Source of the DNA: Piper betle | Taxonomy: Eukaryota > Streptophyta > Magnoliopsida > Piperales > Piperaceae | Assembly (NCBI GenBank): GCA_033002965.1 | Contig: JAURVB010003386.1 | Span: 1-64,000, forward strand | Length of the DNA stretch: 64,000 nt | Reading direction: 5' to 3' | In this document: positions 50,841 to 63,439 of the stretch, piece after piece | How the letters are laid out: every line of letters starts with the position of its first letter | Position numbering within the stretch: position 1 is the stretch's first letter | Program-made: the position numbers and the translations under genes | Notes under the pieces: generated by a model | What the model saw: only the letters and a program-made list of their open reading frames with translations | What the model was told of the DNA's origin: nothing | Database searches by the model: none

Positions 50841-51808
50841 ATAATTTTTCTTTTATGATAGGTCAAATTAAAATTATAAAATTAAGGTTATAAGTAATGA
50901 GGTTATGGTTACTTAATTTATAATTAGTTTTCGTTTTAGTATCTTTGAAAACTAGTATTTAATTTTGAATATCAAAATTTAAAGAGGTAAAATATCTAAA
51001 AAATATTTTTCTTTTATAAATTCAAATACGCTTTTGTTATCTAATTTGATTTACTTATGATTTGATATAAAGATTAATAAAGTTTTGTTTTTAAGCTAAA
51101 GTAAGTTCTAACAATATGTTCTCAACCTCATTTTTCTGCTTTTATCCTATTTCATGGGAAATCATTGGAAAGCTTTGTTTGTAATTTGTCTTCCACACCA
51201 GCTCAAGTCAACATGTCTTTGTCAAATATAGTATTATTGTCTCGTCATTGGCAAGTTGGAAGGTATCTACCAACGCAGAACTGTCATAGCCATTACATTT
51301 CTGCAGTCTGACATTCCATCGATTCCTTGTGGTATTATATAATGCAATACTACTTATATACTTTATTACAACAAGAAATATATTTAGAGAACACCCCTCT
51401 AATCAAATATATCCAACTTCCAAGTCTTCAAGATTCTGTAGCGTATATAATTTAGATGTTTCATCATGTTCAAACTGATATTCTATGAAAGTTTTTCTAC
51501 ATTATAAGGAAATTCATGACAGCCCATCTTCTCAAGTATAATTAAATTCTTCAACTACTACAGGTTTAAATAGTAGCGAAAGGACAAATTAATAACAGAT
51601 CAGCAGCGTCTATTATACATATTGAACAAGGATTTAGTCCCCTAGAATACAATTTTAAAAATGAAAATTCGGTTAATGCAATTAGCACAAGATGATTGCA
51701 TTCAAGGGCTGAAATCTTCACAAAGAAAAAATATGAAGAACACAACTATGACAGATCACGAATACAAGTAATCAAGAAAACAGTAGGTATTGGGTCCTTG
51801 AGCAACAC
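50841..51808. other. AT-rich intergenic region
   Basis: No gene recognised; the last ~200 bases are probably the 3' UTR of the minus-strand dioxygenase. Confidence 0.5.
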
Positions 51809-52878
51809 TCATGGAGATTGATTGATGGCTGCAAAATCGTTTACTGTGTATCCAACTTTTTCGAATCTGCCACTCTCTGAATTCTCTCTAAATTTTATGT
51901 AATCTGCACAGACAAAAGGTCTGTAAACCCTTTCTTTCTCTTCTCCCACCATTTCTTTGGGTGCTTTTACCAACTTTTCATCCTCAAAACACCAGAAGAA
52001 AGCAAGAGTGAGGCGACCCAGTAAGGGCTTAAGCACAACTCTGTGTTCAGATGACCTTAGAACTCCATTGCTCCATGCTTGCAGCAAATCACCAACGTTG
52101 ACAACTAATGTTCCCTCACATGGTTTTAGGTTCATCCATTTGCCTTCCTTTGATCTTACCTGCAGACCACCAATCTCATCCTGGTTTACAATTGTTATGC
52201 AGCTCATGTCTGTGTGCATTCCAAGACCTTCAATCTCCTCCTCCCCTTCCATCTCATTAGGCGGTGTGTAGTTTATTATTCTCAGGTATCCTTGGCACTT
52301 TCCAAATTCAGATTCATAATACTTCTTTACTATTCCATCACCTAAACATTGCAAGAGTATGATTGCAATCCTCTTGGACAGTATCTCCATTTTGGTGCAA
52401 TATTCGTGCAACGTATAACTATTAAAACCAATGAAAAAAACTTCAATTAATTTTGAGACATCAAATGAATGTAATAATATTAGTAAAATGGACGTCATTA
52501 TGAGCTATGTAGCTACCACAATTTAGCATTTGGCGCGTTGAAGAGAACGTCTGCAGAGCTTTTTGCAGATGAAAGAAAATCAGGACCGGAAACTCTCAAG
52601 CCTTCATAGAAAGGGGATGCTATATGATGGGGGGTATAGGACTTGATGGATGAGGAAGGACCAAGCTTGAGTTTGCACTCAATGGGGAGTGAGAACAGGT
52701 CCTTAGACAGACAACACAAGGTGGTGAGTAGCTCATCAGAGATGCCATGGTTGTAAATATAGAAGAAACCCCATTGATGGCATGCTTGAAAGATGGAGAA
52801 AAGAGAAGAAGGATCCATTACAGGTTGGGAAAGGTCTAAAATGGGGAGTTGGAACGAGGGTAGGTGCTCATGAGCCAT
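51809..52878 (-). CDS. 2-oxoglutarate/Fe(II)-dependent dioxygenase (gibberellin 20-oxidase-like)
   Basis: Two exons, 52517-52878 and 51809-52418 (minus), phase 2 GT-AG intron of 98 bases, 323 residues, no lesions. The N-terminal DIOX_N part has LPILDLSQP and WGFFYIYNHGI; the catalytic jelly roll keeps the iron ligands His189, Asp191 (GMHTDMSC) and His246 (RSSEHRVV). The 2-oxoglutarate anchor is Arg256-x-Thr258 where most relatives have R-x-S. It is closest to the group annotated as gibberellin 20-oxidase-like or C20-GA2ox-like, but the true substrate cannot be told from sequence; no gibberellin role is proven for many of them. Cytosolic, no targeting signal seen. It stands alone with AT-rich flanks. 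Confidence 0.85.
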
Positions 52879-54169
52879 GGCAGTTGGAATGAGAAGAGAT
52901 GTAACACAAATGAGTTGGTTTGTTTAGTTGGATCCCATATCTAAGAAGTCGGGCTTCACATATTAATAGAGATTTTGCCAAACAATAAGAGGAGAAACAA
53001 CTCTTTGTTTACATTGCATGAAATTTTGTACTTTTTGGTTAGTGGTCAAGTGGAACTAAAATGTTGATTGATACTACTCACATACTTGGTTGACCATATG
53101 TTAATTTTACTACTCGTTTTTTTTTAATCAATTTCACTATTATTTGGGGAAGAACTGCCAACCCAAGAGGGCAATATAGATTATTGACAGCACTTGCAGG
53201 TTTTGGGAAGGCCATAATATTTGTTGGCCGAGTGAGAGAAGTCATTGGGGCTTTTGTACATTAAAATGGCAAACAAGAAGCTGGGAGGTGCTATGCTTGA
53301 TGCTCACCCACATCATGCCTTTGCTCAATGCTGTCTTTTCTTGGATTTGATCCAAAGATTCTTTTGTTTCTTTACTGTTATATGTGAACATTCCCTCATA
53401 TGGAGTCTGATCTCATGACTCCTTTCAGCCAAATTTAAATAGACATTAACCGACATTGCAATTCATTTTAACATGTAGAAGAATTTCATTTCCAACTGAT
53501 TGACGTTTCTTAAGGAGGTTATTAATAATACTAAGATTCGTATAACTACCACTAGATTACCAAATTCATCCCTAGAAAATATCATTAATTTTTTCTTATT
53601 AAATTTTTATAATAAACTTGAAAGGCATTTTTTCCTATTCTAGAGTACCATGAGAGCGAGCCCAAATCATTGCGTTGTCTACTAGATTTGATAGAATAAG
53701 AACAATACATGAAACATTAAAACTATAGTTTTTTTTGTTTCTACTGCAATATTCTTCATAAATGATCTAAATCTAACCCCAATAAACTCTACCCACTTTG
53801 AATAAAACTTCTAACTTAGGAAGATCTCAAAAAACATCTCATTATTAAGGTAATTAGTAGTAAACATCTAAAATTTCACATTGTCATCCATTACGCCACG
53901 GCTCCGGCGACCAACGGCGTCGGCGACGACGAGGAGGTGATAGCACGAATTTGTCTCTCTGATTTTCATATATTCCCTAATTTTACCTTGATTTGATGAT
54001 AAAACTTGCGGCAGTTAGGACCTGGGGGAAATCTCGTTCTTGGGAAGGGGATTATTTTGTTTTGTCTTAGGACATGCTTCATATGGTATTATACCAATCT
54101 TGTGGAAAGTTGATTTCTTTGATGTGTTTGGTGTGGGGTGCTGCTGAATTGGTAGCTGCCCATAATTTT
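52879..54169. other. Intergenic region
   Basis: Promoter side of the dioxygenase, then AT-rich DNA. A short GC-rich patch at 53890-53938 ends in GAGGAG/GTGATAG, an exon-donor-like look, but no start codon or partner exon was found. Confidence 0.4.
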
Positions 54170-54775
54170 CTTATGGAGGTGAATCAATAATTATGCATGA
54201 TAAGCGCTTTATTTTGGTCTCTTAATCCAAAACACGCCATGAAACACTCAAGCAAGTTGAGGAGGAGCTTGTTATCACGTTGAACATGTGAAGAGTATTG
54301 GTCATATTTGGTGCATTCCATTCCTTTTTAAATGCATTGATGCATCGGTTGGATTTTTTGTTGGCTTAAACCATGAATTGTTAGCTCTTCGTGGTTTCTC
54401 AAGCAGGTATGGATCAGTGATTACGTTTTGGTAATTAAATACAAAACGCACCATCAACAAAATCTGTTGATCATGAAACAAGTTAGTGGAAAATGAAATC
54501 ATTATTGTGTTGAACATATAAAGAGTTACTGGACGCATATGGTGAAATCGGTGCAATTTAATTTTTTAAAGCACAGATGAATCACTTTGGTGCCCTCAAA
54601 TTAAGAATTTCTAGCTACCTTCAATTTTTTAGGGAGATGTAAATCAGTAATTATGCATGATCAAGTGTGTGTGTTTTGGTTTCTTAATACAAAATCCTTC
54701 ATGAACAAAACCATGGAAAAACTAATCGGAGAAGAAATTGTTGTTATATTATATTCAATAGATAAACGTATTTTA
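54170..54775 (+). repeat. Three imperfect tandem repeats, ~235 bp each
   Basis: Units begin near 54172, 54406 and 54636. Shared marks in order: ATCA(A/G)TAATTATGCATGAT, TTTTGGT(T/C)TCTTAAT, AAAAC(G)C..CATGAA, GTTGAACAT..AAGAGT, TTTGGTG. The third is shorter and more diverged. Confidence 0.65.
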
Positions 54776-54823
54776 GGTCACGTTTGGTGAAAATTTAGTG
54801 AAATTTATTTGATAGACTTTATT

Positions 54824-55258
54824 TAGAATTTAGATTTCATATCAAATTATCGAGAGAAATAAAATAAATAAATGAAATAGCGGAAGCGTACCTGAAGCCA
54901 TAAAGAGAAATCAGAGTCTTGATCACTTAGGTTTTGAATCTTCCAAATTCAAGACTAGTTTTCTAAACCAAAGTTCTGGACAATGGGATACCAGAACGAA
55001 AACCAGATATGAATTCACGGACCATAACCTCCATATTTATAGCCTTAGTTCCATAAATTCAATTCCACCCATAACGAAAGAGAATTTATGAAAAGGTATC
55101 TATACATTAAATTCCACACTTTTCTCATTAAATTCCACACCTTAATTTATGGCTCATAACCTTTAACTTTAGTAGATCAATTTAATTTAGCCAACCTTAT
55201 ATAATAACATATGATACAATTCCTGATTCATGTATATATTTATGTCCAATTTCCAACA
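54824..55258 (-). mobile_element. Solo LTR, copia-type
   Basis: On the minus strand it starts TGTTGGAAATTGGAC and carries a TATAAATA box (about 55035-55042). TTATT on each side (54819-54823 and 55259-55263) fits a 5-bp target duplication, though that word is common in AT-rich DNA. Its other end reads TTCTA rather than the usual CA. Confidence 0.6.
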
Positions 55259-55263
55259 TTATT

Positions 55264-56365
55264 TTCTTTACGCACATATGAATCAGTTTGATTTTGTTAC
55301 TTAGCTAGAATTTGTTGCTTTCAGCAATTTAATTGATCTTTTCATTGAACAGCTCTATGGCGTGAAAGTTCATGTGTTATCCCATGATTTATATGCGGTG
55401 GAGAAGTTCTGTATCTTCTGTTTTATGGTATGGTGATAATGAGCTCTCTTTGTAATGCTCAGGCTATTTAGCTGAAAAGTGGGACAATGAGTGCGGCCTT
55501 GTCTTCTCTTCTTCTTTGAATGGATGTTGTCCTTCACTTTCCCCATTGAGCTCTTTGCCATACTCGAGTGGCATATTATCTAAGAGGTCGTCAGGTATTT
55601 TTGATCTTCTTACAATGTCGTATGTGGTTACATAACTTTGATGCAGACTATCATGTGATAATGTTTGATTGAGTTTGTGAAATTTCCTCATGAGATAGTT
55701 GGCTGTCGTTTTGGATGGTCCGTATGGTTTGTTTTAATATGAATTATGGCTTTTAGTCTCATTATCTTTGTTAATTGGTAGCGTATTGAACAGGGTTGTT
55801 AATTGGTAATGTATGGAGCATGTATTATATTTGGTCAAGCAATGACAAGGTCAGTTCAGCAATTTTTTTTTGTTGATTGAGAGAAAATTTTAGTTAACTT
55901 TTTTAATGTAAATTTCATTACCTTCTTGGTGATTGATCTTTTGGTGACATAAAATATATCTGCCACTTGTGAAAGTAAACATAGATTGCTTAATTTTATA
56001 CTTCAGTTTTACCTTTTTGACTATCTACTTTTGGCATGCTTGCTTACCGAATAGCTATTCTTTTTCTTACGCAGTATTTTTTATTCCCAAAGCTCATACA
56101 TTATACTTTAGTATGTTACATTGCAATACCTAAGATTTTTGGGTTAATCTAATCATAGCAGATGTTTGATTGTTGTCACTTTGTCTTCTTAGTTTTGATA
56201 AAATACTAATTTATTTTTATTATCTTCTTTATTTGCGATTCAATGGAGGATATTGCAGAGTGCCATTCGGACCAAGAAATCAAACAACTAATTTAAGAAT
56301 AAATACCTCTTTGACAATGTCATTAACTTGAACCATCTCAACTATTTCGCTTCTTTGTTATTATA
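55264..56365. other. Intergenic region with no recognised gene
   Basis: AT-rich; a minus-strand frame at 55464-55691 (75 codons) has no recognised similarity. Confidence 0.5.
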
Positions 56366-56366
56366 T

Positions 56367-56404
<38 letters not shown>

Positions 56405-56645
56405 ATAATATAAAAATTATTATTATATATTTTATTAAGTCAAGTTTGAGTCGAATTACGAGTCGAATTCAAGTTATAACTGAGTCGAGTCGAATACGGC
56501 CTTACTCAAGCTTAACTCGTAAAATTCAAATTCGAGCTCAACTCGTAAGATTCAAATTCGAGGTCGAGCATTTAAATGTTAAATTAAATCGAGCCGAATG
56601 TTAAATGCTCACGAATTAACTCGCTCAATTAGCAACTCTAATTAC
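56366..56645. repeat. (TG)n(TA)n microsatellite and CGAGTCGAG-family repeat end
   Basis: 56367-56403 is TG then TA dinucleotide repeat. It is followed by TCGAGTCGAATACGG-type sequence; on the minus strand the end reads TAGAGTTGCTAATTGAGCG, a hAT-like terminus for this repeat family. Confidence 0.6.
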
Positions 56646-57400
56646 ATATATTATGCGATTTGTGTAGAATTGAATCAGGGAAGTTGAGATTGGGGAAAAT
56701 TTTGACTTCTCAAGTAGTCTTTAAATCATTTTTTTTCTTTTCTTTTGCAAAATTAATTAATATATTCGAAAACAATTGCATTTCGAGTCTATAAATACCT
56801 CTTTGACAATGTGTCCTCATCACTAGCTACGAATTGATTTGAGACGCTCAAAGGTGAATTTATACATTGAAGTACTTTAATAATATTTAACAGTAGGGAA
56901 GGTAATGTATTAATGAAGTATTTCACCAAGAAATTATAAATATTAACTTATAAGAACATTGATCCAAGATTTTAACCCACTAACCCACAATTTCCAAAGG
57001 AATTGGAGTTCTAAGACTTAATCCTTGTTACTCTGTTATCTATTTTCTACGACCATAGAACAAAGATGCATTCTAATGTTTCACAACGGCAATATTGTAT
57101 GATTCTCAAATTAAGATTAAAATACAGGTATACCACTGCTGAGATTTTTTATTTTCAGAAAAAAATGGCCCTCAAATTTAATCTGTTATTACACATCAAG
57201 AGAGATGCTTGCCAAAAGCCGACAGGCGGAACTAGAAAACATCAACCTGAAGTCCCAAGAAGCTCTCGCATATAGATATATAAAGACCAACAATGATATA
57301 AGAATTCACATTCCATTGCAGGATCAAACCCAAAGCTCTGAAAATGGCGTTGGTTATCCACATAATAACACAATTTTTAATTATCACAGATGAATACGTC
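56646..57400. other. Intergenic / 3' flank of VHA-e
   Basis: No gene recognised; the portion near 57400 is probably the 3' UTR of the V-ATPase gene. Confidence 0.5.
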
Positions 57401-60048
57401 TCATTCTCCTTCATTAAGTATGGGAACAATTAGTGGATTTAATTGTGCAAGATAAACAATGGCCCACCTGAAAAAAAAGGAGAGATAACACAAGAATAAA
57501 AAACACCATTAACATAAACTAAATATGCAGGATCAGCAGCAAGTACAAAAACTAGGAGAACATTCGTTGCTGCACCATGGGAGAAAATTGAATGATGCAA
57601 CTTATAATGATGAATGACAGAGTGGTTGGCAATCCCATTAAGGCTAATTATTTTCATGAAGTACGCAGAAGTGACCTCAGTTCTACTTACAATTCATTCC
57701 AACCTAAAACAACAGGTGGCGCAGTAAGATAGTTCAGTCCTCAAGGTGTAGGAAGAAGTACACATTTAATTAGGCACATCAATTATGATGAGTGAAATTC
57801 TGATCTCACTATAGATTGAAAGAGATGGTGAGAAAATATCAATCCTAACAAGATTGAAGGCTAAGAGGACCATGAGAGGAGAAAAAAACCACAAGCAAAT
57901 GGGAAATCCTAGATATTGACATCAACTTGGGCAAAAGAAATAACTCCAGGTCATCTAAATCCAGACACAGCAGAGTAACCTATTAAAGTTCATTTGTCGA
58001 TAAAATATATTGCCTCTGAGGTAATTTTATCGGTAAGCAGTTAAAAGACTCAACACTAACTCTAAGAAGTTCTTCACTTTAGGGAACAAAAAATAAGAAA
58101 ATATTGGTAGCACTTGTGGTAGCCTCAGAGTGGATGAGCATACGGTTTGTGTAGAAAACGAAAAGTTCAAGAAAACCAACAAGGAACATAAGAAGATGAT
58201 ATGTCAGAACTCTAAAAGTACAGGAGTTAATAAGGAAAGGGTGTAAGAATTTTATAGAAATGAAAAAGTCAAAAAATGGGAAACAAAAGGCAAAAAGACT
58301 TCAAGGAACACTCCCTAAAAGTAAGAGATGAGCTACAACACAGCGTATCTTATCCATTTATAGGGTTTCAATGAAGTATAACAGACCTAATAACATTAAA
58401 AGACAAACATTAAGGCTTTCAACAGAAACAGATAGTAAGACTTCATCCAGCTTTTAAATAGATGAGCTAGATTTCACATGTCAAGGATCTAAAGAAATAT
58501 CGATGATTTATATAATAATATTAGTTGGTGGGACAAAGACACTCTCCAAATCAACAAATAAGTTATACTCTTATTAAATAGAAGAATTTGGTAAAAAATA
58601 AACCATAAAATATGAAAATCTTAAATTAACAATAAACTAAGAAAACACAGTTTCCATATAGGATGGGTCAGAATTTTGTTCACCGGTAGTATAGATAAAA
58701 TGATTTCACTAATTTTAAACCATCTTTTTCATATCTAAGAGAAATAACTCACATCATCCAACAGCATATTGTTGCAGTGATGATCAACGTAAGGTGAAGC
58801 CTGCATGAGCAACATCACAAATTAGCGTATAATTATCAGAAGTAAATAATTACACAGTAACCACATTATCTGCTACATCTGAAATTAGGCCAATGAAGTC
58901 ATGATTGTGATCTCCAGAGATTTCATGATTCCTAATTGGATAAATCTACGAATCTATCTTATTTTTATATATACTAAAATAACAAAGAAAAATCACCATA
59001 ACTCACCATTTGTCCTCGAACAAGTGAAGTGTGCCTGATTATATTATAGTTGATCCTATTCCAATTCATTCTTTTACAATTCCACCTCTCTTAATTCAAA
59101 ATAAGAATAACAATAGTTCAATTAGGATTAAGTTTTAAATTTAAAGAGTATATGATTGTTAATAATTAAAAAAATTATGTTGTCTGTATCACATGCAGGT
59201 AAGTGACTAGTACTATTACCACGACTTCTACAAAATCTAGTAGTAAAGAGTTCATTTATTCAAAAAATAACCTAATTTGATATCCTCAATTAATTAGATA
59301 TAATAACAAACCACCTTCAAAAATTTCAGAACTCCAGACACACATCGCAAATCTTGGGGCATATGCCTCATTCATACAAAAAGTGAAAAACAAAATCTAT
59401 TCTCGGATCCATAATAACAAACTAAATAGCTAAAAGAGGACCTCTTAACTCTAACTGGAATTCAATTACGAGATTTGCATGCTATCTCTCCTCATTGGAG
59501 ACCTCCCATATTGTCCTAACCGAGAGATAAGCCAATCAGAATCCAAAAATGAGATCTCGTGTTTTCTAACTAAAGAGTTCCAAGAATTCTAACACAAAGA
59601 CATCTAATAGTTTTCCAAAACACTAATCTAATCACAATGTGCCAGAGATAAGAAATGGGTTTATGACCATTCTTTTTGGTGTAGATTTCATCTATTTCAT
59701 CAAGTCAAATCGATTCAGCAAGCCCTAATTTCAAATATTCAAATAACAATCTCTAACAACAACCCCAGCTACGAAGCCCAAGACCCCAACGCAATTCTCT
59801 CAACAATATTCCTCGTCAGAACAAAAGTGCCACACAAATCAAAATATATATATCCATCCACAGACCCATCACGGCAACAAAATACTTCCAAATAACGCCA
59901 AAACAAACAATTTACAACAAGAACGCAGATAAAAAAAATGGAGGTAGTACAGATTGGTGGAAGGTCCCTTGTTGCAGCAGAGACGGGTGAGGAGAGAGGC
60001 GAGGACGCCGGCGAGGACGAAGATCAAGGTCGTCACCCAGAAACCCAT
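57401..60048 (-). CDS. VHA-e: V-type proton ATPase subunit e
   Basis: Three exons on the minus strand: 59951-60048, 58753-58800 and 57401-57467, with clean GT-AG borders and phases 2 and 2. The product has 70 residues, exactly the size of plant VHA-e. It begins [19 protein letters not shown] (first membrane helix), then CCNKGPSTN, a second hydrophobic helix with [14 protein letters not shown], and ends [12 protein letters not shown]. Subunit e is a small hydrophobic part of the membrane Vo sector of the vacuolar/endomembrane proton pump. Two long introns (about 1.15 and 1.29 kb) explain why it is hard to see as an open frame; the larger plus-strand frame at 59938-60321 is only its antisense shadow. 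No damage seen. Confidence 0.93.
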
Positions 60049-60927
60049 TGCCCGATTCCCGACGAAGACGTGGCCGGGCTCCTCGCCGGAGATGGTCCGA
60101 TCGGAAAATCGAGTCGGCGCGGCCGGCCAGTGCTGGATGGGGTTGGGTTACCCCTATTTTTTATTTTTTTTATGTTTATAAAAATGTCAGATACATCCCT
60201 CAAGGTTGGAGAAATTGTACTCACCACCCTCACATTATTAAAACACTCTTATTTATTGGCGTGCGCTGCTTCTGATTTAACCGTTGGATTAGATCGTTTT
60301 AAAATCAATGGCTCCAAATAAAAGCCAATTTACTTTAAACATGCGTACGTAAATTACTCGCCATTCCCAAAATGTATTACCATTTAATTTGTGTCCTAAA
60401 ACTTTAATAAGAAATCTCAGCATGAGCAAACTTGAAAGCAGAGTCATAATTTAATTTTTCATGTCTTAGAAAAACTATCTTTGTCGTCTAACCATTGTTA
60501 TAATCCAAAGCTCGCATTAAATATAGTTGATATAAAAGTATTTATTGTTGTTTATACTAATTATTCTTAACTCTCAAGCGGTTATAATTTGTAATCGGAT
60601 GTTATTTTAAATTCTATTTAAGGCTCTTGCAGAATATAAATACAAATTTCAATTTTTTTAATCATTTTATGATTTTTTCTTGATTTTTTTTATCCTCAAA
60701 AAAATCCCATAGCAAAAGAAACATTTTTTACCCAAAGCAAAAAAGAAAAAATCATAAACAACAAAGTTGTGCTATTTTTTGGTTTTAATGTAAATGGGTA
60801 GTTGGGATGCAAATATTGAGTACAAATATGAGTTTTTGTCACCGGTTCATGAACTGGTTTGAAAAATCAGGTTCGGATGTATGTTAAGAAAATATTTGTG
60901 TATATTCGAGTGAGTTCAGTTTTAGGT
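60049..60927. other. Promoter side of VHA-e and intergenic DNA
   Basis: GC-rich leader to about 60145, then AT-rich sequence without recognised genes. Confidence 0.5.
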
Positions 60928-60935
60928 ATTTAATA

Positions 60936-61679
60936 CCCGGTTGCATAAATCGGCGATTCCGAATCGATTCAACTCGGATCGGAGGAAAACCAATTCAAAA
61001 AACCTATTGAATCGGTTTTCCTCAAATCGGTCCGTGAATCAACCGATTCGAGCTGATTTGGAATCGGCCCAAATCGGCCGATTCCGGGCGCAGGGGGGCG
61101 GGATGCGGCGGGGAGGGATAGGGCAGGGCTGGTAGTGGGAGGCAGGGCGCGACAGGCGCAAGGTGAGGCGCAGCGGGCGAGGGCGGGGCAAGGCGGATCT
61201 GGGGGAGGGGGGGCGGGGCGCGATGGGCGCAGGGCAAGGCTGGCAGGGTTAGTGGGGGGAGGCGGGGCTCGGCGGGCGAGGGTGGGGCGGGATCGGGCCG
61301 GGCAGGTCTGGGGGGAGGGGGCGAGGCGCGGCATGCGCAAGGCAGGGAGGGACTAGGGGGAGGGGGGTGCGGTGGCGGCGGGAAGGAGGGCGGATGCGGA
61401 AGAGAGAAGGCGAGGGTAGGAAATATCACTTAGTGGCATTCTCGTAATTAAAATTTGTCTCGTGTCTGACTCGAGTCAAAAATAATAACTAACTCTAAAT
61501 AATTAAAAATCTTAAAAATATTATAAAATATAATACACACAATATTTTTATATATTTTTTTATGAGTTGGTCAAATATTATATATGACCGATTTGGACCT
61601 ATTCAGACTGATTCAACTGAACCGATTCCTGACCAATTTAGACCTATTTCAATTCTGAGTTCCAATTTATGCAACCATG
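60936..61679 (-). mobile_element. hAT-like non-autonomous element with G-rich core and 8-bp TSD
   Basis: Ends CCCGGTTGCATAAAT and ATTTATGCAACCATG are inverted repeats with 13 of 15 positions matching. ATTTAATA stands on both sides (60928-60935, 61680-61687), a perfect 8-bp duplication as hAT transposases make. No transposase is coded. The centre is a G-rich block (61085-61420), followed by the ACTCGAGTCAAAAATAATAA module. Predicted proline- or glycine-rich frames are low-complexity artefacts. Confidence 0.85.
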
Positions 61680-61687
61680 ATTTAATA

Positions 61688-62259
61688 TCGTCTTGGATTC
61701 AAGTCCTGCCCCGAGTTTCATCTGGCCCAGCCATTATTAAACTAAATGATTTGGCAGATACAGTGAGCACAACGGGATGAACGAAACTTCGCCCAACAAG
61801 AAAATGGAAGCATATGCCTAGCAGGTCAACAAAAAAAAAAATCTCTTAATACTCCTCCAAAAAGGAAAGAAAAGATCTCTTAATAGGGAGTTATGGTGTT
61901 TTGGAGGTAGGCAGACAAGGCCAACAAGGAAGAAGAAGAGTTCTAAGAAAACTAGTTCATTTCATAAGCTTCCACCAAGGCTTCAACTCATACCACTAAC
62001 ACTCTAGTTATTCATGTTGCCAGCTCCTGCCAACATCCTGCAATTTGCATTCCCAAAGGATATGACAAGCCAATGAAGAATTGGTTACATACTTTGAGAT
62101 TTGGAGTTAATTGTTTCTAACACACTTAGAGCCATAGACAAAAAACTGATGGAAAACCAAATCCAAATTTTTGTGAACAGCTTCCCAACGTTACCCGATA
62201 CAACACTTCAAAGGTTCACAGTGCTCCAGCATAAAACCTCTACACCACTTAACCCGGCT
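61688..62259. other. Intergenic region
   Basis: No gene recognised; may hold the 3' flank of the minus-strand kelch-type sequence. Confidence 0.45.
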
Positions 62260-63390
62260 ATGTAAGAGCTAACAAATGTACCTGGAACATTCCCAAGATT
62301 GCTCTCGTCAATTACCACACTGTGCAAGCTGGAACTAATGACATAAATTTTTGACCCAGCAGCCGGGAGGAAGCAAGGTGTCTGGATTCGATGCGTCGAC
62401 AGCCTCCCTTATGCCAACCAATCTTGTGCCTCCTCACACCGCATTGTCATTTTCAGATCAAGACCTGGATGAAGCATATACATAGTTCCATTGACAACAA
62501 CAACTGGTCCGATCTATCCATTCACCATATTGCCCTCATCAGGTTCCTAGTTATTGGAAGTGGCCGGATGTTCCATCATGTGCAGAAGAATGATGTGTAG
62601 GTACAGCCTGGAGGGAGTCCACTTGTTCCTATTGGGTTCAACAATCTCCCAGACTATTTGATAGGTTCTCCCATCGTTCTTAACCCCAATAACATATAAT
62701 TTCGCATTAACAGCTTCACAAGAAAAGCGAAACCTGATCACATGAAAAATTAGAACACAAAACTTCAGCTACAGTTCTGATAATGGGCATGAAAGAAAAA
62801 AGAGCTCCGCTAGCAAAAGTCACGTCAAAAGTAATGTAAAGCAGAAGTGGTGATAAGAAAGAACACAGATAAGAGAAGCAAGTTAGAAAGAAAAAGGGGA
62901 AAACCGGAATCGAATCGATGCAAGGGAAAAGAACTTTGAACTACCAAAAACAATGGTTTTTATTCAATTATCATTTGTACAAAAAAATCTTTGAACTTGA
63001 AACAAATAAATACAACATGTTCTGTTCATACTTGTCCTGCATGTGGCACAAAAACGTGATTTGTAGGGCAGAGCTTTTAGGACGTAAAAAGTACCTTGAT
63101 GATGGCATTTGGCATACTTCTTCAAAAGAATGAGCTGATACATCATAGCGGTAAACTTTTTGAGAAGAATTAAATCTTCCTGCCCACAAAAAATGTACAG
63201 CTTTTTTCCAATTACTCAAGAGGACATGTTGTGTTTACTTTGGCATGATGGTGGCAGATTATGGGTGCGCTTCCAGCATCTGATTGTAGGATCCAGAAAA
63301 CATACGCAAGTGCCATCAGCATCTTCACATACAGCATAAATCCAAGGTTCATCCAAGTCATTCTTGTGGCGATGAAGCCACCACTCTTCA
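62260..63390 (-). pseudogene. F-box/kelch-repeat-like protein, broken or partial
   Basis: Minus-strand exon 63095-63390 (acceptor GTGCAG, donor AG/GTACTT) encodes DLDEPWIYAVCEDADGT, FLDPTIRCWKR and then SQKVYRYDVSAHSFEEVCQM after a -1 type frame change near 63190; a TGA interrupts at 63216-63218. Exon starting 62733 encodes FRFSCEAVNAKLYVIG and DGRTYQIVWEIVEPNRNKW, kelch-like blades. Further open pieces to about 62260 in other frames read NGTMYMLHPGLDLKMT and LPAAGSKIYVISSSLHSVV. Such proteins usually serve as substrate receptors of SCF ubiquitin ligases. No F-box was found upstream to 64000, and frames are broken, so this is a pseudogene or a damaged, incomplete gene. Confidence 0.6.
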
Positions 63391-63439
63391 CTGCACAACA
63401 AAAGCACTAACCATGATAAAATGCATCGACAAAGTAGCA

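Noticed and set aside
59938..60321. 127-codon plus-strand frame
   Set aside because: It is antisense to exon 1 of the V-ATPase subunit e gene.
60969..61429. Proline/alanine-rich minus-strand frames of 123-135 codons
   Set aside because: Low-complexity translation of the G-rich core of a hAT-like element; the same happens at 32208-32531 and 33764-34424.
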